Shown here: positions 1 to 5,573 of the stretch, piece by piece
How the letters are laid out: each line of letters opens with the position of its first letter
Position numbering within the stretch: the stretch's first letter is position 1
Assembly: GCA_021778935.1 (NCBI GenBank)
Contig: JAJYBQ010000141.1
Span: forward strand, 1-6,680
DNA from: Pseudomonadota bacterium
GTDB taxonomy: Bacteria; Pseudomonadota; Gammaproteobacteria; Burkholderiales; Burkholderiaceae
Direction: 5' to 3'
Length of the DNA stretch: 6,680 nucleotides
Program-made: the position numbers and the translations under genes
Notes under the pieces: generated by a model
What the model was told of the DNA's origin: nothing
Seen by the model: the letters and a program-made list of their open reading frames with translations, nothing else
The model's database searches: none

Positions 1-1525
1 CCAGTCCGTACGACGGCTTCACCGTGACCGAGGCTTCGACGCCGCTCGTCGCCTCGGTGGCGCTCACCGAGAGCAGCCCGTCGGCATCGACCTGGAAGCG
101 CACGCGCACGCGCGCCGCCCCGGCGGCCATCGGCGGCAGGCCGCGCAATTCGAAACGCGCCAGCGAGCGGCAATGATCGACCAGATCGCGCTCCCCCTGC
201 ACCACATGCAGCGCCAGCGCCCGTTGTCCGTCCTGGAAGGTGGTGAAGTCCTGGGCGCGCGCGGTGGGAATCGTCGAGTTGCGCGGAATGATGCGTTCCA
301 CCAGTCCACCCATCGTCTCGATGCCGAGCGACAGCGGGATCACGTCGAGCAGCAGCCAGTCGTCGCCGGGCGGCCGGTTGCCGGCCAGCAGATTGGCCTG
401 CATCGCCGCGCCCAGCGCCACCACCTGGTCCGGATCGATGCGGTCCAGCGGCGGCTGGCCGAACAACTCCTCGACCGCCTTGCGCAGGTGCGGCATACGG
501 GTGGCGCCGCCGACCAGGACGACGCCCTGCACGTCCGCCACCCCGACCCCGGCATCGCGCAGGGTGCGCCGCGCCGCATCCACGGTCTTCTGGACCAGAT
601 GCTGGGTGATCCCGAAAAAGGTCTCGCGCCCGATGTTCAGGTTGACCCACCGGTGATCGGAAAGCCGCGCCTGGATGGTGGCGCGTTCGCGCGTCGACAA
701 CTGCTCCTTCGCCGCGCGCGCGCGCGCGGTGAGCAGCCGGATGTCCTCGGGGGCCAGCAGCGACAGATTGGCCTGTTCGAGGATCCAGCAATACAGACGG
801 TGGTCGAAATCGTCGCCGCCCAGCGCACTGTCGCCGCCGGTCGCCAACACTTCGAACACGCCCTTGCTGAGCCGCAGGACCGACACGTCGAACGTGCCGC
901 CGCCCAGGTCGTAGACGACGAACACGCCTTCGGCACCGCTGTCGAGCCCATAGGCGACCGCGGCCGCCGTCGGCTCGTTGAGCAGCCGCAGCACCGGGAT
1001 GCCGGCAATCCGCGCCGCGTCGCGCGTCGCCTGCCGCTGGGCGTCGTCGAAGTACGCCGGAACCGTGATGACGGCGCCGGTCAGCGCTCCGCCCAGCGAC
1101 CGTTCGGCCCGGTCACGCAACACCTGCAGAATGTCCGCCGAGACCTCGACCGGGCTCTTGACCCCGGCCGCGGTGCGCAGTTGCAGCATGCCGGGCGCGT
1201 CGACGAAATCGTAGGGCAGGTTCTCGATGTGGGCGATGTCGGCGTGGCCACGGCCCATCAAGCGCTTGGCCGAGGAAATCACGTTGCGCGGATCGTTCGC
1301 CTGCTGCCGTTGGGCGTCGATGCCGACCACCGGCGGCGCGTCGCCGCGATACCAGACGACCGAGGGCAGCAAGGCGTGGCCTTCTTCATCCGGCAACACC
1401 ACCGCCGAGCCGCTGCGTACGGTCGCGACCAGCGAATTCGTCGTCCCGAGGTCGATGCCGACGGCCAGGCGGTGCTGGTGCGGTGCGGCGGACTGCCCCG
1501 GTTCGGCGATTTGCAAAAGAGCCAT
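1..1525 (-). CDS. hscA: HscA, Hsp70-type chaperone of Fe-S cluster assembly (3' end cut off)
   Basis: HscA is the specialised Hsp70 ATPase that, with HscB, binds the scaffold IscU and drives release of its [2Fe-2S] cluster to acceptor proteins in the cytoplasm. I translated it by hand from the ATG at 1525; 508 codons are present of a family length near 620, so the C-terminal part of the substrate-binding domain is outside the window. Visible Hsp70 signatures are the phosphate-1 loop GIDLGTTNS (residues 23-31), [11 protein letters not shown] (183-193), [12 protein letters not shown] (204-215), [11 protein letters not shown] (335-345) and the interdomain linker [11 protein letters not shown] (394-404). 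The N-terminus [12 protein letters not shown] before the ATPase domain is HscA-like rather than DnaK-like. The start lies 2 bases after the hscB stop with only a weak GCGGA upstream, so translational coupling to hscB is likely. The position directly after hscB makes DnaK very unlikely. Confidence 0.96.
   Translation of the reverse strand, partial: MALLQIAEPGQSAAPHQHRLAVGIDLGTTNSLVATVRSGSAVVLPDEEGHALLPSVVWYRGDAPPVVGIDAQRQQANDPRNVISSAKRLMGRGHADIAHIENLPYDFVDAPGMLQLRTAAGVKSPVEVSADILQVLRDRAERSLGGALTGAVITVPAYFDDAQRQATRDAARIAGIPVLRLLNEPTAAAVAYGLDSGAEGVFVVYDLGGGTFDVSVLRLSKGVFEVLATGGDSALGGDDFDHRLYCWILEQANLSLLAPEDIRLLTARARAAKEQLSTRERATIQARLSDHRWVNLNIGRETFFGITQHLVQKTVDAARRTLRDAGVGVADVQGVVLVGGATRMPHLRKAVEELFGQPPLDRIDPDQVVALGAAMQANLLAGNRPPGDDWLLLDVIPLSLGIETMGGLVERIIPRNSTIPTARAQDFTTFQDGQRALALHVVQGERDLVDHCRSLARFELRGLPPMAAGAARVRVRFQVDADGLLSVSATEATSGVEASVTVKPSYGL
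713..728. repeat. (CG)8 dinucleotide run inside hscA
   Basis: Eight consecutive CG dinucleotides lie inside the hscA reading frame, coding for the alternating Ala-Arg stretch at about residues 267-271 of the ATPase domain. It is in frame and disrupts nothing. Such alternating purine-pyrimidine runs can slip during replication or adopt Z-DNA, but here it may simply reflect GC-rich codon choice. Confidence 0.9.
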
Positions 1526-1527
1526 GA

Positions 1528-2088
1528 TCAATCCGCGGTGTCCGCGGCCATTTTTTCGATGAATTTTTCGACGAACAGCAGGGCCCGCACACTGTCGGCG
1601 GCGGCGACATAGTCCGCTCGCTCGTCGATCTCGCCGGTGATGCGGGTCAGCAAGTCGGCGTGCGTGGCCTCCACCTCCTGGCGGAGCGCGCGCCGGGCCT
1701 CCGGATCCTTCGCGTCTTCCCAGCTTTCACGCCAGCGCATCTGCAACGCGAGAAATTCCGCCGGGACGCGCCGCGACGACTCGAGGCCGTCGGCAAGGGC
1801 GCCGTGCATCCGGCACAGATACGCCGCGCGCGCGCTGTCGGACTTCAGGATCCGGTAGGCCTCGTTGGCATGGCTCGCCATCTGCATCGCCACGCGCTGC
1901 TGCGCCGCACCCGAAGCCGCATGCCGGTCGGGGTGCACCTGAACGAGCACCTCCCGATAGGCCGCGGCAAGACGCTGCGAATCGAGCGCAAAACGGGGCG
2001 CGAGGCCGAAAAGGGCAAAATATTCCGGAAGCTGGGACACGAGGCAGACATCGCCCGGACCCCGCGGAACGCGGGATCCGGAACGCAT
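1528..2088 (-). CDS. hscB: HscB, J-domain co-chaperone for HscA/IscU
   Basis: HscB (Hsc20) is the J-protein that delivers IscU to HscA and stimulates the HscA ATPase. The product is 186 aa from the ATG at 2088, against about 171 in E. coli. The N-terminal J-domain runs from EYFALFGL (residues 22-29) through the essential HPD tripeptide (52-54). The C-terminal helical domain that binds IscU covers roughly residues 105-180, with the family-typical [15 protein letters not shown] near the end. The start is uncertain. The ATG at 2088 follows the iscA stop by one base (TGAAATG), which favours coupled re-initiation, but its first 16 or so residues have no counterpart in E. coli HscB. A GTG at 2040 would give 170 aa and the usual HPD position. 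Neither has a clear Shine-Dalgarno sequence. The identity is firm; the N-terminus is not. Confidence 0.95.
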   Translation of the reverse strand: MRSGSRVPRGPGDVCLVSQLPEYFALFGLAPRFALDSQRLAAAYREVLVQVHPDRHAASGAAQQRVAMQMASHANEAYRILKSDSARAAYLCRMHGALADGLESSRRVPAEFLALQMRWRESWEDAKDPEARRALRQEVEATHADLLTRITGEIDERADYVAAADSVRALLFVEKFIEKMAADTAD

Positions 2089-2089
2089 T

Positions 2090-2413
2090 TCAGACCCGGA
2101 ACGACTCGCCGCAACCGCAGCGGTCCTTCTCGTTGGGATTATTGAACCGGAAGCCCTCGTTCAGACCCTCGCGCACGTAATCGAGCTCGGTGCCGTCGAG
2201 GTAGGCGAGACTGCGCGGATCGACCAGGACCCGGACACCGTTGGTTTCGAACTGGACGTCCTGCGGATCGGCCGCGTCGGCGAACTCGAGCTTGTACGCC
2301 ATGCCGGAACAACCGGTGGTCTGCACCGCGAGCCGCACGCCGACGCCCTTGCCGCGCCGCTGGATATACGCCGCGACGTGGCGGGCGGCGCGCTCCGTGA
2401 GAGTGACTGCCAT
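2090..2413 (-). CDS. iscA: IscA, A-type iron-sulphur carrier
   Basis: IscA is a small cytoplasmic A-type carrier that binds iron or Fe-S clusters and passes them to target apoproteins, notably in [4Fe-4S] maturation. The 107-aa product matches the E. coli length. The three invariant ligands are present: Cys35 in TTGCSG, and Cys99 and Cys101 in the C-terminal CGCGES motif. An [12 protein letters not shown] context precedes the last pair, favouring IscA over SufA or ErpA, as does the position between iscU and hscB. The start is well supported: AAGGGG lies 7 bases upstream and overlaps the TAA stop of iscU, which would couple translation of the two genes. The stop is separated from the hscB ATG by one base. 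Confidence 0.97.
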   Translation of the reverse strand: MAVTLTERAARHVAAYIQRRGKGVGVRLAVQTTGCSGMAYKLEFADAADPQDVQFETNGVRVLVDPRSLAYLDGTELDYVREGLNEGFRFNNPNEKDRCGCGESFRV

Positions 2414-2426
2414 CGGCCTGCCCCTT

Positions 2427-2849
2427 TTACGCCGCCGCCGAAAGCGCGGATGCCGCGGGCTCTTCCGTGCCGCCGCGTTTGCTGCGGTAGTCTTCGATCG
2501 CAGCCTTGATCGCGTCTTCGGCGAGGATCGAACAGTGGATCTTCACCGGCGGCAGGGCGAGTTCCTCGGCGATGGCGGTGTTGCGGATCTCCATCGCCTG
2601 ATCGAGCGTCTTGCCCTTGACCCACTCGGTGACCAGCGAACTCGAAGCGATCGCCGAGCCGCAACCGTAGGTCTTGAAGCGCGCGTCCTCGATCACCCCA
2701 TCCTCGTTGACGCGAATCTGCAGTTTCATCACGTCGCCGCAGGCCGGCGCCCCCACCATCCCGGTCCCCACCGCCTGGTCGTCCTTGTCGAAGGAACCGA
2801 CATTGCGCGGATTCTCGTAATGATCGATGACTTTCTCGCTGTACGACAT
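2427..2849 (-). CDS. iscU: IscU, Fe-S cluster assembly scaffold
   Basis: IscU receives persulfide sulphur from IscS and iron, builds a [2Fe-2S] cluster, and is then unloaded by HscB/HscA. All functional residues are visible: Cys37 and Asp39 (ACGD), Cys63 (YGCGSAI), and His105-Cys106 (IHCS). The HscA recognition motif LPPVK occupies residues 99-103, so this is IscU rather than SufU or the N-terminal part of NifU. The product is 140 aa against 128 in E. coli; the surplus is an Ala-rich tail after SKRGG (about 128-140) that lacks recognisable features. The start is supported by GGGAGG at 2858-2863, 8 bases upstream of the ATG. The 131-base gap separating it from iscS is unusually long and structured (hairpin plus G-tracts), so expression of iscU and downstream genes may be set separately from iscRS. 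Confidence 0.98.
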   Translation of the reverse strand: MSYSEKVIDHYENPRNVGSFDKDDQAVGTGMVGAPACGDVMKLQIRVNEDGVIEDARFKTYGCGSAIASSSLVTEWVKGKTLDQAMEIRNTAIAEELALPPVKIHCSILAEDAIKAAIEDYRSKRGGTEEPAASALSAAA

Positions 2850-2901
2850 TTCCTATGCCTCCCGCCCGATGATTGGCGTCTTGACGAATGCACTGGCTCC
2901 G

Positions 2902-2922
2902 CCCTTCTCCCCTCCCCCGCCC
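2902..2922 (-). promoter_or_regulatory. G-quadruplex motif in the iscS-iscU leader
   Basis: On the mRNA strand this stretch has four G-runs of 3, 5, 4 and 3 bases with loops of 1, 1 and 4 bases (GGG C G5 A G4 AGAA GGG). This meets the usual definition of a canonical G-quadruplex. It lies about 40 bases upstream of the iscU Shine-Dalgarno sequence, which is itself part of a further G-rich GGGCGGGAGG. The motif is seen directly; folding and any effect on translation or mRNA stability are inference. Confidence 0.6.
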
Positions 2923-2943
2923 ATCCGGCACAGGGAAACGGGA

Positions 2944-2974
2944 TCCGGATCACGGGCCGCGCCCATTATCCGGA
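2944..2974 (-). promoter_or_regulatory. Hairpin just after the iscS stop
   Basis: In the transcript, UCCGGAU pairs with AUCCGGA (7 bp) enclosing GGGC-GCG-GCCC (4 bp, 3-base loop). The 3+3 bases between the two stems can add an A-U and a G-U pair, leaving one A/G mismatch. It begins 6 bases after the iscS stop codon. No U-run follows (the next bases are UCCCGUUUCCC), so it does not look like a full intrinsic terminator. More likely roles are 3'-end protection of an iscRS transcript, a pause or processing site, or partial attenuation. Confidence 0.6.
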
Positions 2975-2980
2975 ATCTTC

Positions 2981-4189
2981 TCAGTGCGCCGCCCACTGCA
3001 CCGCATTGAGATCGATTCCATCCTGATGCATCTCCCACAACGGCGACATCGCCCGAAGCTTAGCAACCTTATCGGCGACCAGCCGCACCGCATAATCGAT
3101 TTCCTCGATCGTCGTGAAGCGACCGACGGTGAACCGGATCGAACTGTGCGCCAGTTCGTCGCTCCGCCCCAGGGCCCGCAACACGTAGGACGGCTCCAGG
3201 CTCGCCGACGTGCACGCCGACCCGGACGACACCGCCAGGTCCTTGACCGCCATGATCAGCGACTCGCCCTCCACGAAATTGAAGCTGACGTTGAGGTTGT
3301 GCGCCACCCGCCGCTCGGCGTCGCCGTTGAGGTAGACCTCCTCGATGCCCTGCAGGCCCGTCCACAGGCGGTCGCGCAGCACCCGCATCCGTTCGATTTC
3401 GGCGCCCATCTCTTCGCCCGCGATGCGAAACGCCTCGCCCATCCCGACGATCTGATGCGTCGCCAGCGTTCCCGAGCGCAATCCCCGCTCGTGCCCGCCG
3501 CCGTGCATCTGCGCCTCGAGCCGCGCCCGCGGCTTGCGCCGGACGTAGAGCGCGCCGATCCCCTTGGGCCCGTAGGTCTTGTGCGCGGAAAACGACATCA
3601 GGTCGACCGGCAGCGCGCCAAGATCGATCGCCAGCTTTCCGGTGGCCTGCGCGGCATCGACGTGCAGCATCACGCCGCGCTCGCGGCAGATCCGCCCGAT
3701 CGCCTCGATGTCCTGGATCACGCCGATTTCATTATTGACGAACATGACCGACGCCAGGATGGTGTCGGCCCGCAGGCTCGCCGCGAACGCATCGAGGTCG
3801 ATCAGCCCGTCGTCGCCGACGTCGAGATAGGTGACCTCGAACCCCTCGCGCTCCAGTTCGCGCATCGAGTCGAGCGTCGCCTTGTGCTCGGTCTTCACCG
3901 TGACGAGGTGCCGGCCCTTGTCGCGATAGAAGTGCGCGGCGCCCTTGAGCGCGAGATTGATCGATTCGGTCGCCCCGGAAGTCCAGATGATCTCCCGCGG
4001 ATCGGCGTTGACCAGTTCGGCCACCTGTCCGCGCGCGGCTTCCACCGCCCGTTCAGCCTCCCATCCGAAGGCATGGCTACGCGACGCCGGATTGCCGAAA
4101 TGCTCGCGCAGGTAGGGCAGCATACGGTCGACAACCCGGGGATCGATGGGGGTCGTGGCGGAGTAATCGAGATAGATGGGTAGTTTCAT
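2981..4189 (-). CDS. iscS: IscS, cysteine desulfurase
   Basis: IscS is the PLP-dependent cysteine desulfurase that converts cysteine to alanine and carries the sulphur as a persulfide to IscU, and typically also to tRNA thiolation and other pathways. The protein is 402 aa (404 in E. coli). The PLP lysine is Lys204 in [14 protein letters not shown], and the catalytic cysteine is Cys326 in [21 protein letters not shown], the long-loop group I form. His102, Asp178 and Gln181 match PLP-contacting residues of the E. coli enzyme with a constant offset of two. The frame is open upstream to 4318, but the start at 4189 ([14 protein letters not shown]) matches the family N-terminus and lies outside iscR. 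There is no good Shine-Dalgarno sequence before it, only a 28-base gap after iscR, so translation may depend on iscR translation or on an A/U-rich context. The C-terminus ending QWAAH is typical of IscS. Confidence 0.98.
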   Translation of the reverse strand: MKLPIYLDYSATTPIDPRVVDRMLPYLREHFGNPASRSHAFGWEAERAVEAARGQVAELVNADPREIIWTSGATESINLALKGAAHFYRDKGRHLVTVKTEHKATLDSMRELEREGFEVTYLDVGDDGLIDLDAFAASLRADTILASVMFVNNEIGVIQDIEAIGRICRERGVMLHVDAAQATGKLAIDLGALPVDLMSFSAHKTYGPKGIGALYVRRKPRARLEAQMHGGGHERGLRSGTLATHQIVGMGEAFRIAGEEMGAEIERMRVLRDRLWTGLQGIEEVYLNGDAERRVAHNLNVSFNFVEGESLIMAVKDLAVSSGSACTSASLEPSYVLRALGRSDELAHSSIRFTVGRFTTIEEIDYAVRLVADKVAKLRAMSPLWEMHQDGIDLNAVQWAAH

Positions 4190-4217
4190 CGCAAGTCGAA
4201 GGAATCCGGAAAAAGGG

Positions 4218-4730
4218 TTACACCGTGGTGCTTTCGTCCGCCGTCGCCCGCGCGCCGCCGGTCGCCCAGCGGCCGCCGACCGGCATCGGCGCAACCGAGG
4301 CCGGGCGCGGCGCCGCATGCGCGTTCTGGTGCTGCTGCGCGACCAGATCGGCCAGCGAGACCGAATCCAGGTAGTCGATCATCTGTCGGTTGAGGTTGGT
4401 CCACAGCTCATGCGTCATGCAGCGCTGGTCGTTGTCGCAGTTGCCGCGGCCGCCGCACAGCGTCGCATCAAGGGGCTCGTCCACCGCGAAAATGATATCC
4501 GCGACCGAAATGTCTGCGGCCGACTTGCCCAGACGGTAGCCGCCACCCGGCCCCCGGGTGCTCTCGACCAGGCTGTGGCGCCGCAACTTCGCGAACAACT
4601 GCTCCAGGTAGGACAGCGAGATCGATTGGCGCTGGCTGATTCCCGCCAGCGTCACAGGCCCTTTGTGCTGGCGCATGCCCAGATCGATCATCGCCGTGAC
4701 CGCAAAGCGCCCTTTGGTTGTCAGTCGCAT
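4218..4730 (-). CDS. iscR: IscR, Fe-S sensing Rrf2-family regulator
   Basis: IscR is a [2Fe-2S]-binding transcription factor of the Rrf2 family. In known systems the holo form represses the isc operon and the apo form regulates a second class of sites such as suf. The 170-aa protein has the winged-helix domain at residues 1-70 ([14 protein letters not shown]; recognition region around [12 protein letters not shown]; wing [11 protein letters not shown]). The cluster ligands are Cys92, Cys98, Cys104 and His107, at the same positions as in E. coli, so it should sense clusters. After about residue 135 there is a Pro/Ala/Gly-rich tail, slightly longer than the E. coli protein. The start at 4730 is chosen because GGAGAG sits 5 bases upstream and MRLTTKGR is the family N-terminus; the frame is open back to 4841, but that start is upstream of the promoter -10. 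It is the first gene of the isc operon. Confidence 0.98.
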   Translation of the reverse strand: MRLTTKGRFAVTAMIDLGMRQHKGPVTLAGISQRQSISLSYLEQLFAKLRRHSLVESTRGPGGGYRLGKSAADISVADIIFAVDEPLDATLCGGRGNCDNDQRCMTHELWTNLNRQMIDYLDSVSLADLVAQQHQNAHAAPRPASVAPMPVGGRWATGGARATADESTTV

Positions 4731-4747
4731 GGTTTCTCTCCGCAACG

Positions 4748-4821
4748 GATAGACTGGAAAATGCTTCCTGAGACGTATTTCGTTCCGTCGGGCCACCCTG
4801 CAATTCCCGACAAAATCTATC
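4748..4821 (-). promoter_or_regulatory. iscR leader with nested inverted repeats
   Basis: Between the promoter and iscR the transcript can form a 6-bp hairpin GUCGGG/CCCGAC (4806-4811 with 4787-4792, 13-base loop, plus two possible U-G pairs). This is flanked by a distant pair, GAUAGA at 4816-4821 and UCUAUC at 4748-4753. A small GGAA/UUCC hairpin (4756-4768) also fits inside. The outer pairing would use the extreme 5' end of the RNA, if it is included, and would end 6 bases short of the iscR Shine-Dalgarno sequence. The repeats are seen directly; function is not known. Confidence 0.35.
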
Positions 4822-4825
4822 GAGA

Positions 4826-4854
4826 ATAATAGGGATCCCAAGCAAATAAGTCAA
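4826..4854 (-). promoter_or_regulatory. sigma70-type promoter of the isc operon
   Basis: Reading the minus strand, TTGACT (4854-4849) and TATTAT (4831-4826) are separated by exactly 17 bases, one base off consensus in each box. It is the best promoter-like sequence I find in the window. It lies in an AT-rich stretch between the upstream terminator and iscR, and predicts a transcript start near 4819 and a leader of about 90 bases. The spacer contains the 8-base palindrome GGGATCCC (4832-4839). Confidence 0.85.
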
Positions 4855-4858
4855 CTTT
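4834..4858 (-). promoter_or_regulatory. Possible IscR type 1 box over the -35
   Basis: The 25 bases starting AAAGTTGACT overlap the -35 element and spacer. Compared with the E. coli type 1 consensus recalled as ATASYYGACTRWWWYAGTCRRSTAT, I count about 17 agreeing positions. The left half (A.AGTTGACT) fits well; the right half (GCTTGGGATC) is degenerate. The position is right for repression by holo-IscR. This is an inference from one aligned site and from the neighbouring iscR gene. Confidence 0.4.
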
Positions 4859-4884
4859 CCGCCACCGCAAACCAGGCAATCCCC

Positions 4885-4916
4885 AAAAAACAACGCCGCC
4901 CCACGGGACGGCGTTG
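4885..4916 (-). terminator. Intrinsic terminator after the phosphatase gene
   Basis: On the minus strand CAACGCCG pairs with CGGCGTTG (8 bp, extendable by about 3 further pairs into the CCC/GGG interior), followed directly by six T residues. It begins 20 bases after the phosphatase stop and ends about 30 bases before the isc -35 box, so it isolates the isc operon from upstream transcription. The plus strand lacks a T-run on the other side, so it works in one direction. Confidence 0.93.
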
Positions 4917-4935
4917 TCGGCGCTGCGCACACCGC

Positions 4936-5520
4936 TCAGGCTGCGGCGTACATCGTCGCCCGGCGACGGACGACCTCGATCAGCCCCTGGCACGCGTCCT
5001 CGACGTAATCGAGAACCGTATTGAAGCCCTCGCTGCCGCCGTAATACGGATCCGGCACCGTGGCCGCATCATGCTCGCCGGCGAAGCGCATCAGCAGGTG
5101 CAGCTTGTGCTTCTGCCCGCGCGGGCACTGCTGTTGCAGCAATGCGAGGTTTTCCCAGTCCATCGCGAGGATCAGGTCGAAGTCGTGGTAGTCGTCCAGA
5201 CTCACCTGCCGCGCCCGCAGATCGCTGATATCGACGCCGCGGCGCTTGGCTGCCTGCTGGGCGCGGGCGTCCGGCGCCTCGCCGACGTGATAGGCATGGG
5301 TTCCCGCGGACTCGACGTGGACGCTCGCCTCGAGCCCCGCCTCCGCCACCAGTTTGCGGAACACGCCGTGCGCCGTGGGCGACCGGCAGATATTGCCCAT
5401 ACAGACGAAAAGGACCTTCGTCGTATGGGTCGCCGCCTTGGCCCCCGACTTGGTCGTGATCGAGTCTTGTTCCCGTACGGCAGTTCCGCCACCCGCGTTT
5501 TCCGTTCTCATCGTTCGCAT
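4936..5520 (-). CDS. Low molecular weight protein tyrosine phosphatase
   Basis: This belongs to the LMW-PTP family, cytoplasmic phosphatases that hydrolyse phosphotyrosine through a cysteinyl-phosphate intermediate. The P-loop CMGNICRS gives nucleophile Cys40 and Arg46 (C-X5-R), and the general acid is Asp157 in the DPYYGG motif. A second cysteine, Cys45, sits in the P-loop as in redox-sensitive members. The substrate is unknown; family members act on tyrosine kinases of polysaccharide export or on host proteins, and no such partner gene is nearby. From the ATG at 5520 the protein is 194 aa, about 35 more than typical, owing to a polar N-terminal stretch before TKVLFVC. A second ATG at 5511 is possible, and I see no ATG, GTG or TTG in frame closer to the domain. 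GGAA about 6 bases before 5520 is a modest ribosome-binding site. It may be co-transcribed with uvrB, as the 53-base gap shows no terminator. Confidence 0.93.
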   Translation of the reverse strand: MRTMRTENAGGGTAVREQDSITTKSGAKAATHTTKVLFVCMGNICRSPTAHGVFRKLVAEAGLEASVHVESAGTHAYHVGEAPDARAQQAAKRRGVDISDLRARQVSLDDYHDFDLILAMDWENLALLQQQCPRGQKHKLHLLMRFAGEHDAATVPDPYYGGSEGFNTVLDYVEDACQGLIEVVRRRATMYAAA

Positions 5521-5573
5521 CTTCGTTCCAACAATGTCGTCAGCTGTAAAAGACTTTTCCGCAAAAAGAAAGT

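Noticed and set aside
173..1612. Long open frame of 479 codons on the plus strand opposite hscA and the end of hscB
   Set aside because: It is antisense to a well-conserved Hsp70 gene, the product is rich in Arg, Gln, Asp and His with no recognisable domain, and such mirror frames are common in GC-rich genes.
2161..2931. A 256-codon minus-strand frame across iscU and iscA
   Set aside because: It overlaps both genes in another frame, and its sequence is an Arg/Gly-rich shadow with no domain.
2850..2980. A separate promoter for iscU in the long gap
   Set aside because: I found no -35/-10 pair with acceptable spacing; the region is GC-rich apart from short stretches.
2888..4183. Open frame of 431 codons on the plus strand opposite iscS
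   Set aside because: It mirrors the iscS codon pattern, has no family features, and iscS on the other strand is beyond doubt.
5554..5568. CTTTT/AAAAG inverted repeat between uvrB and the phosphatase, considered as a terminator
   Set aside because: The stem is 5 bp and mostly A-T, and the following bases lack a clean U-run, so it is too weak to support termination.
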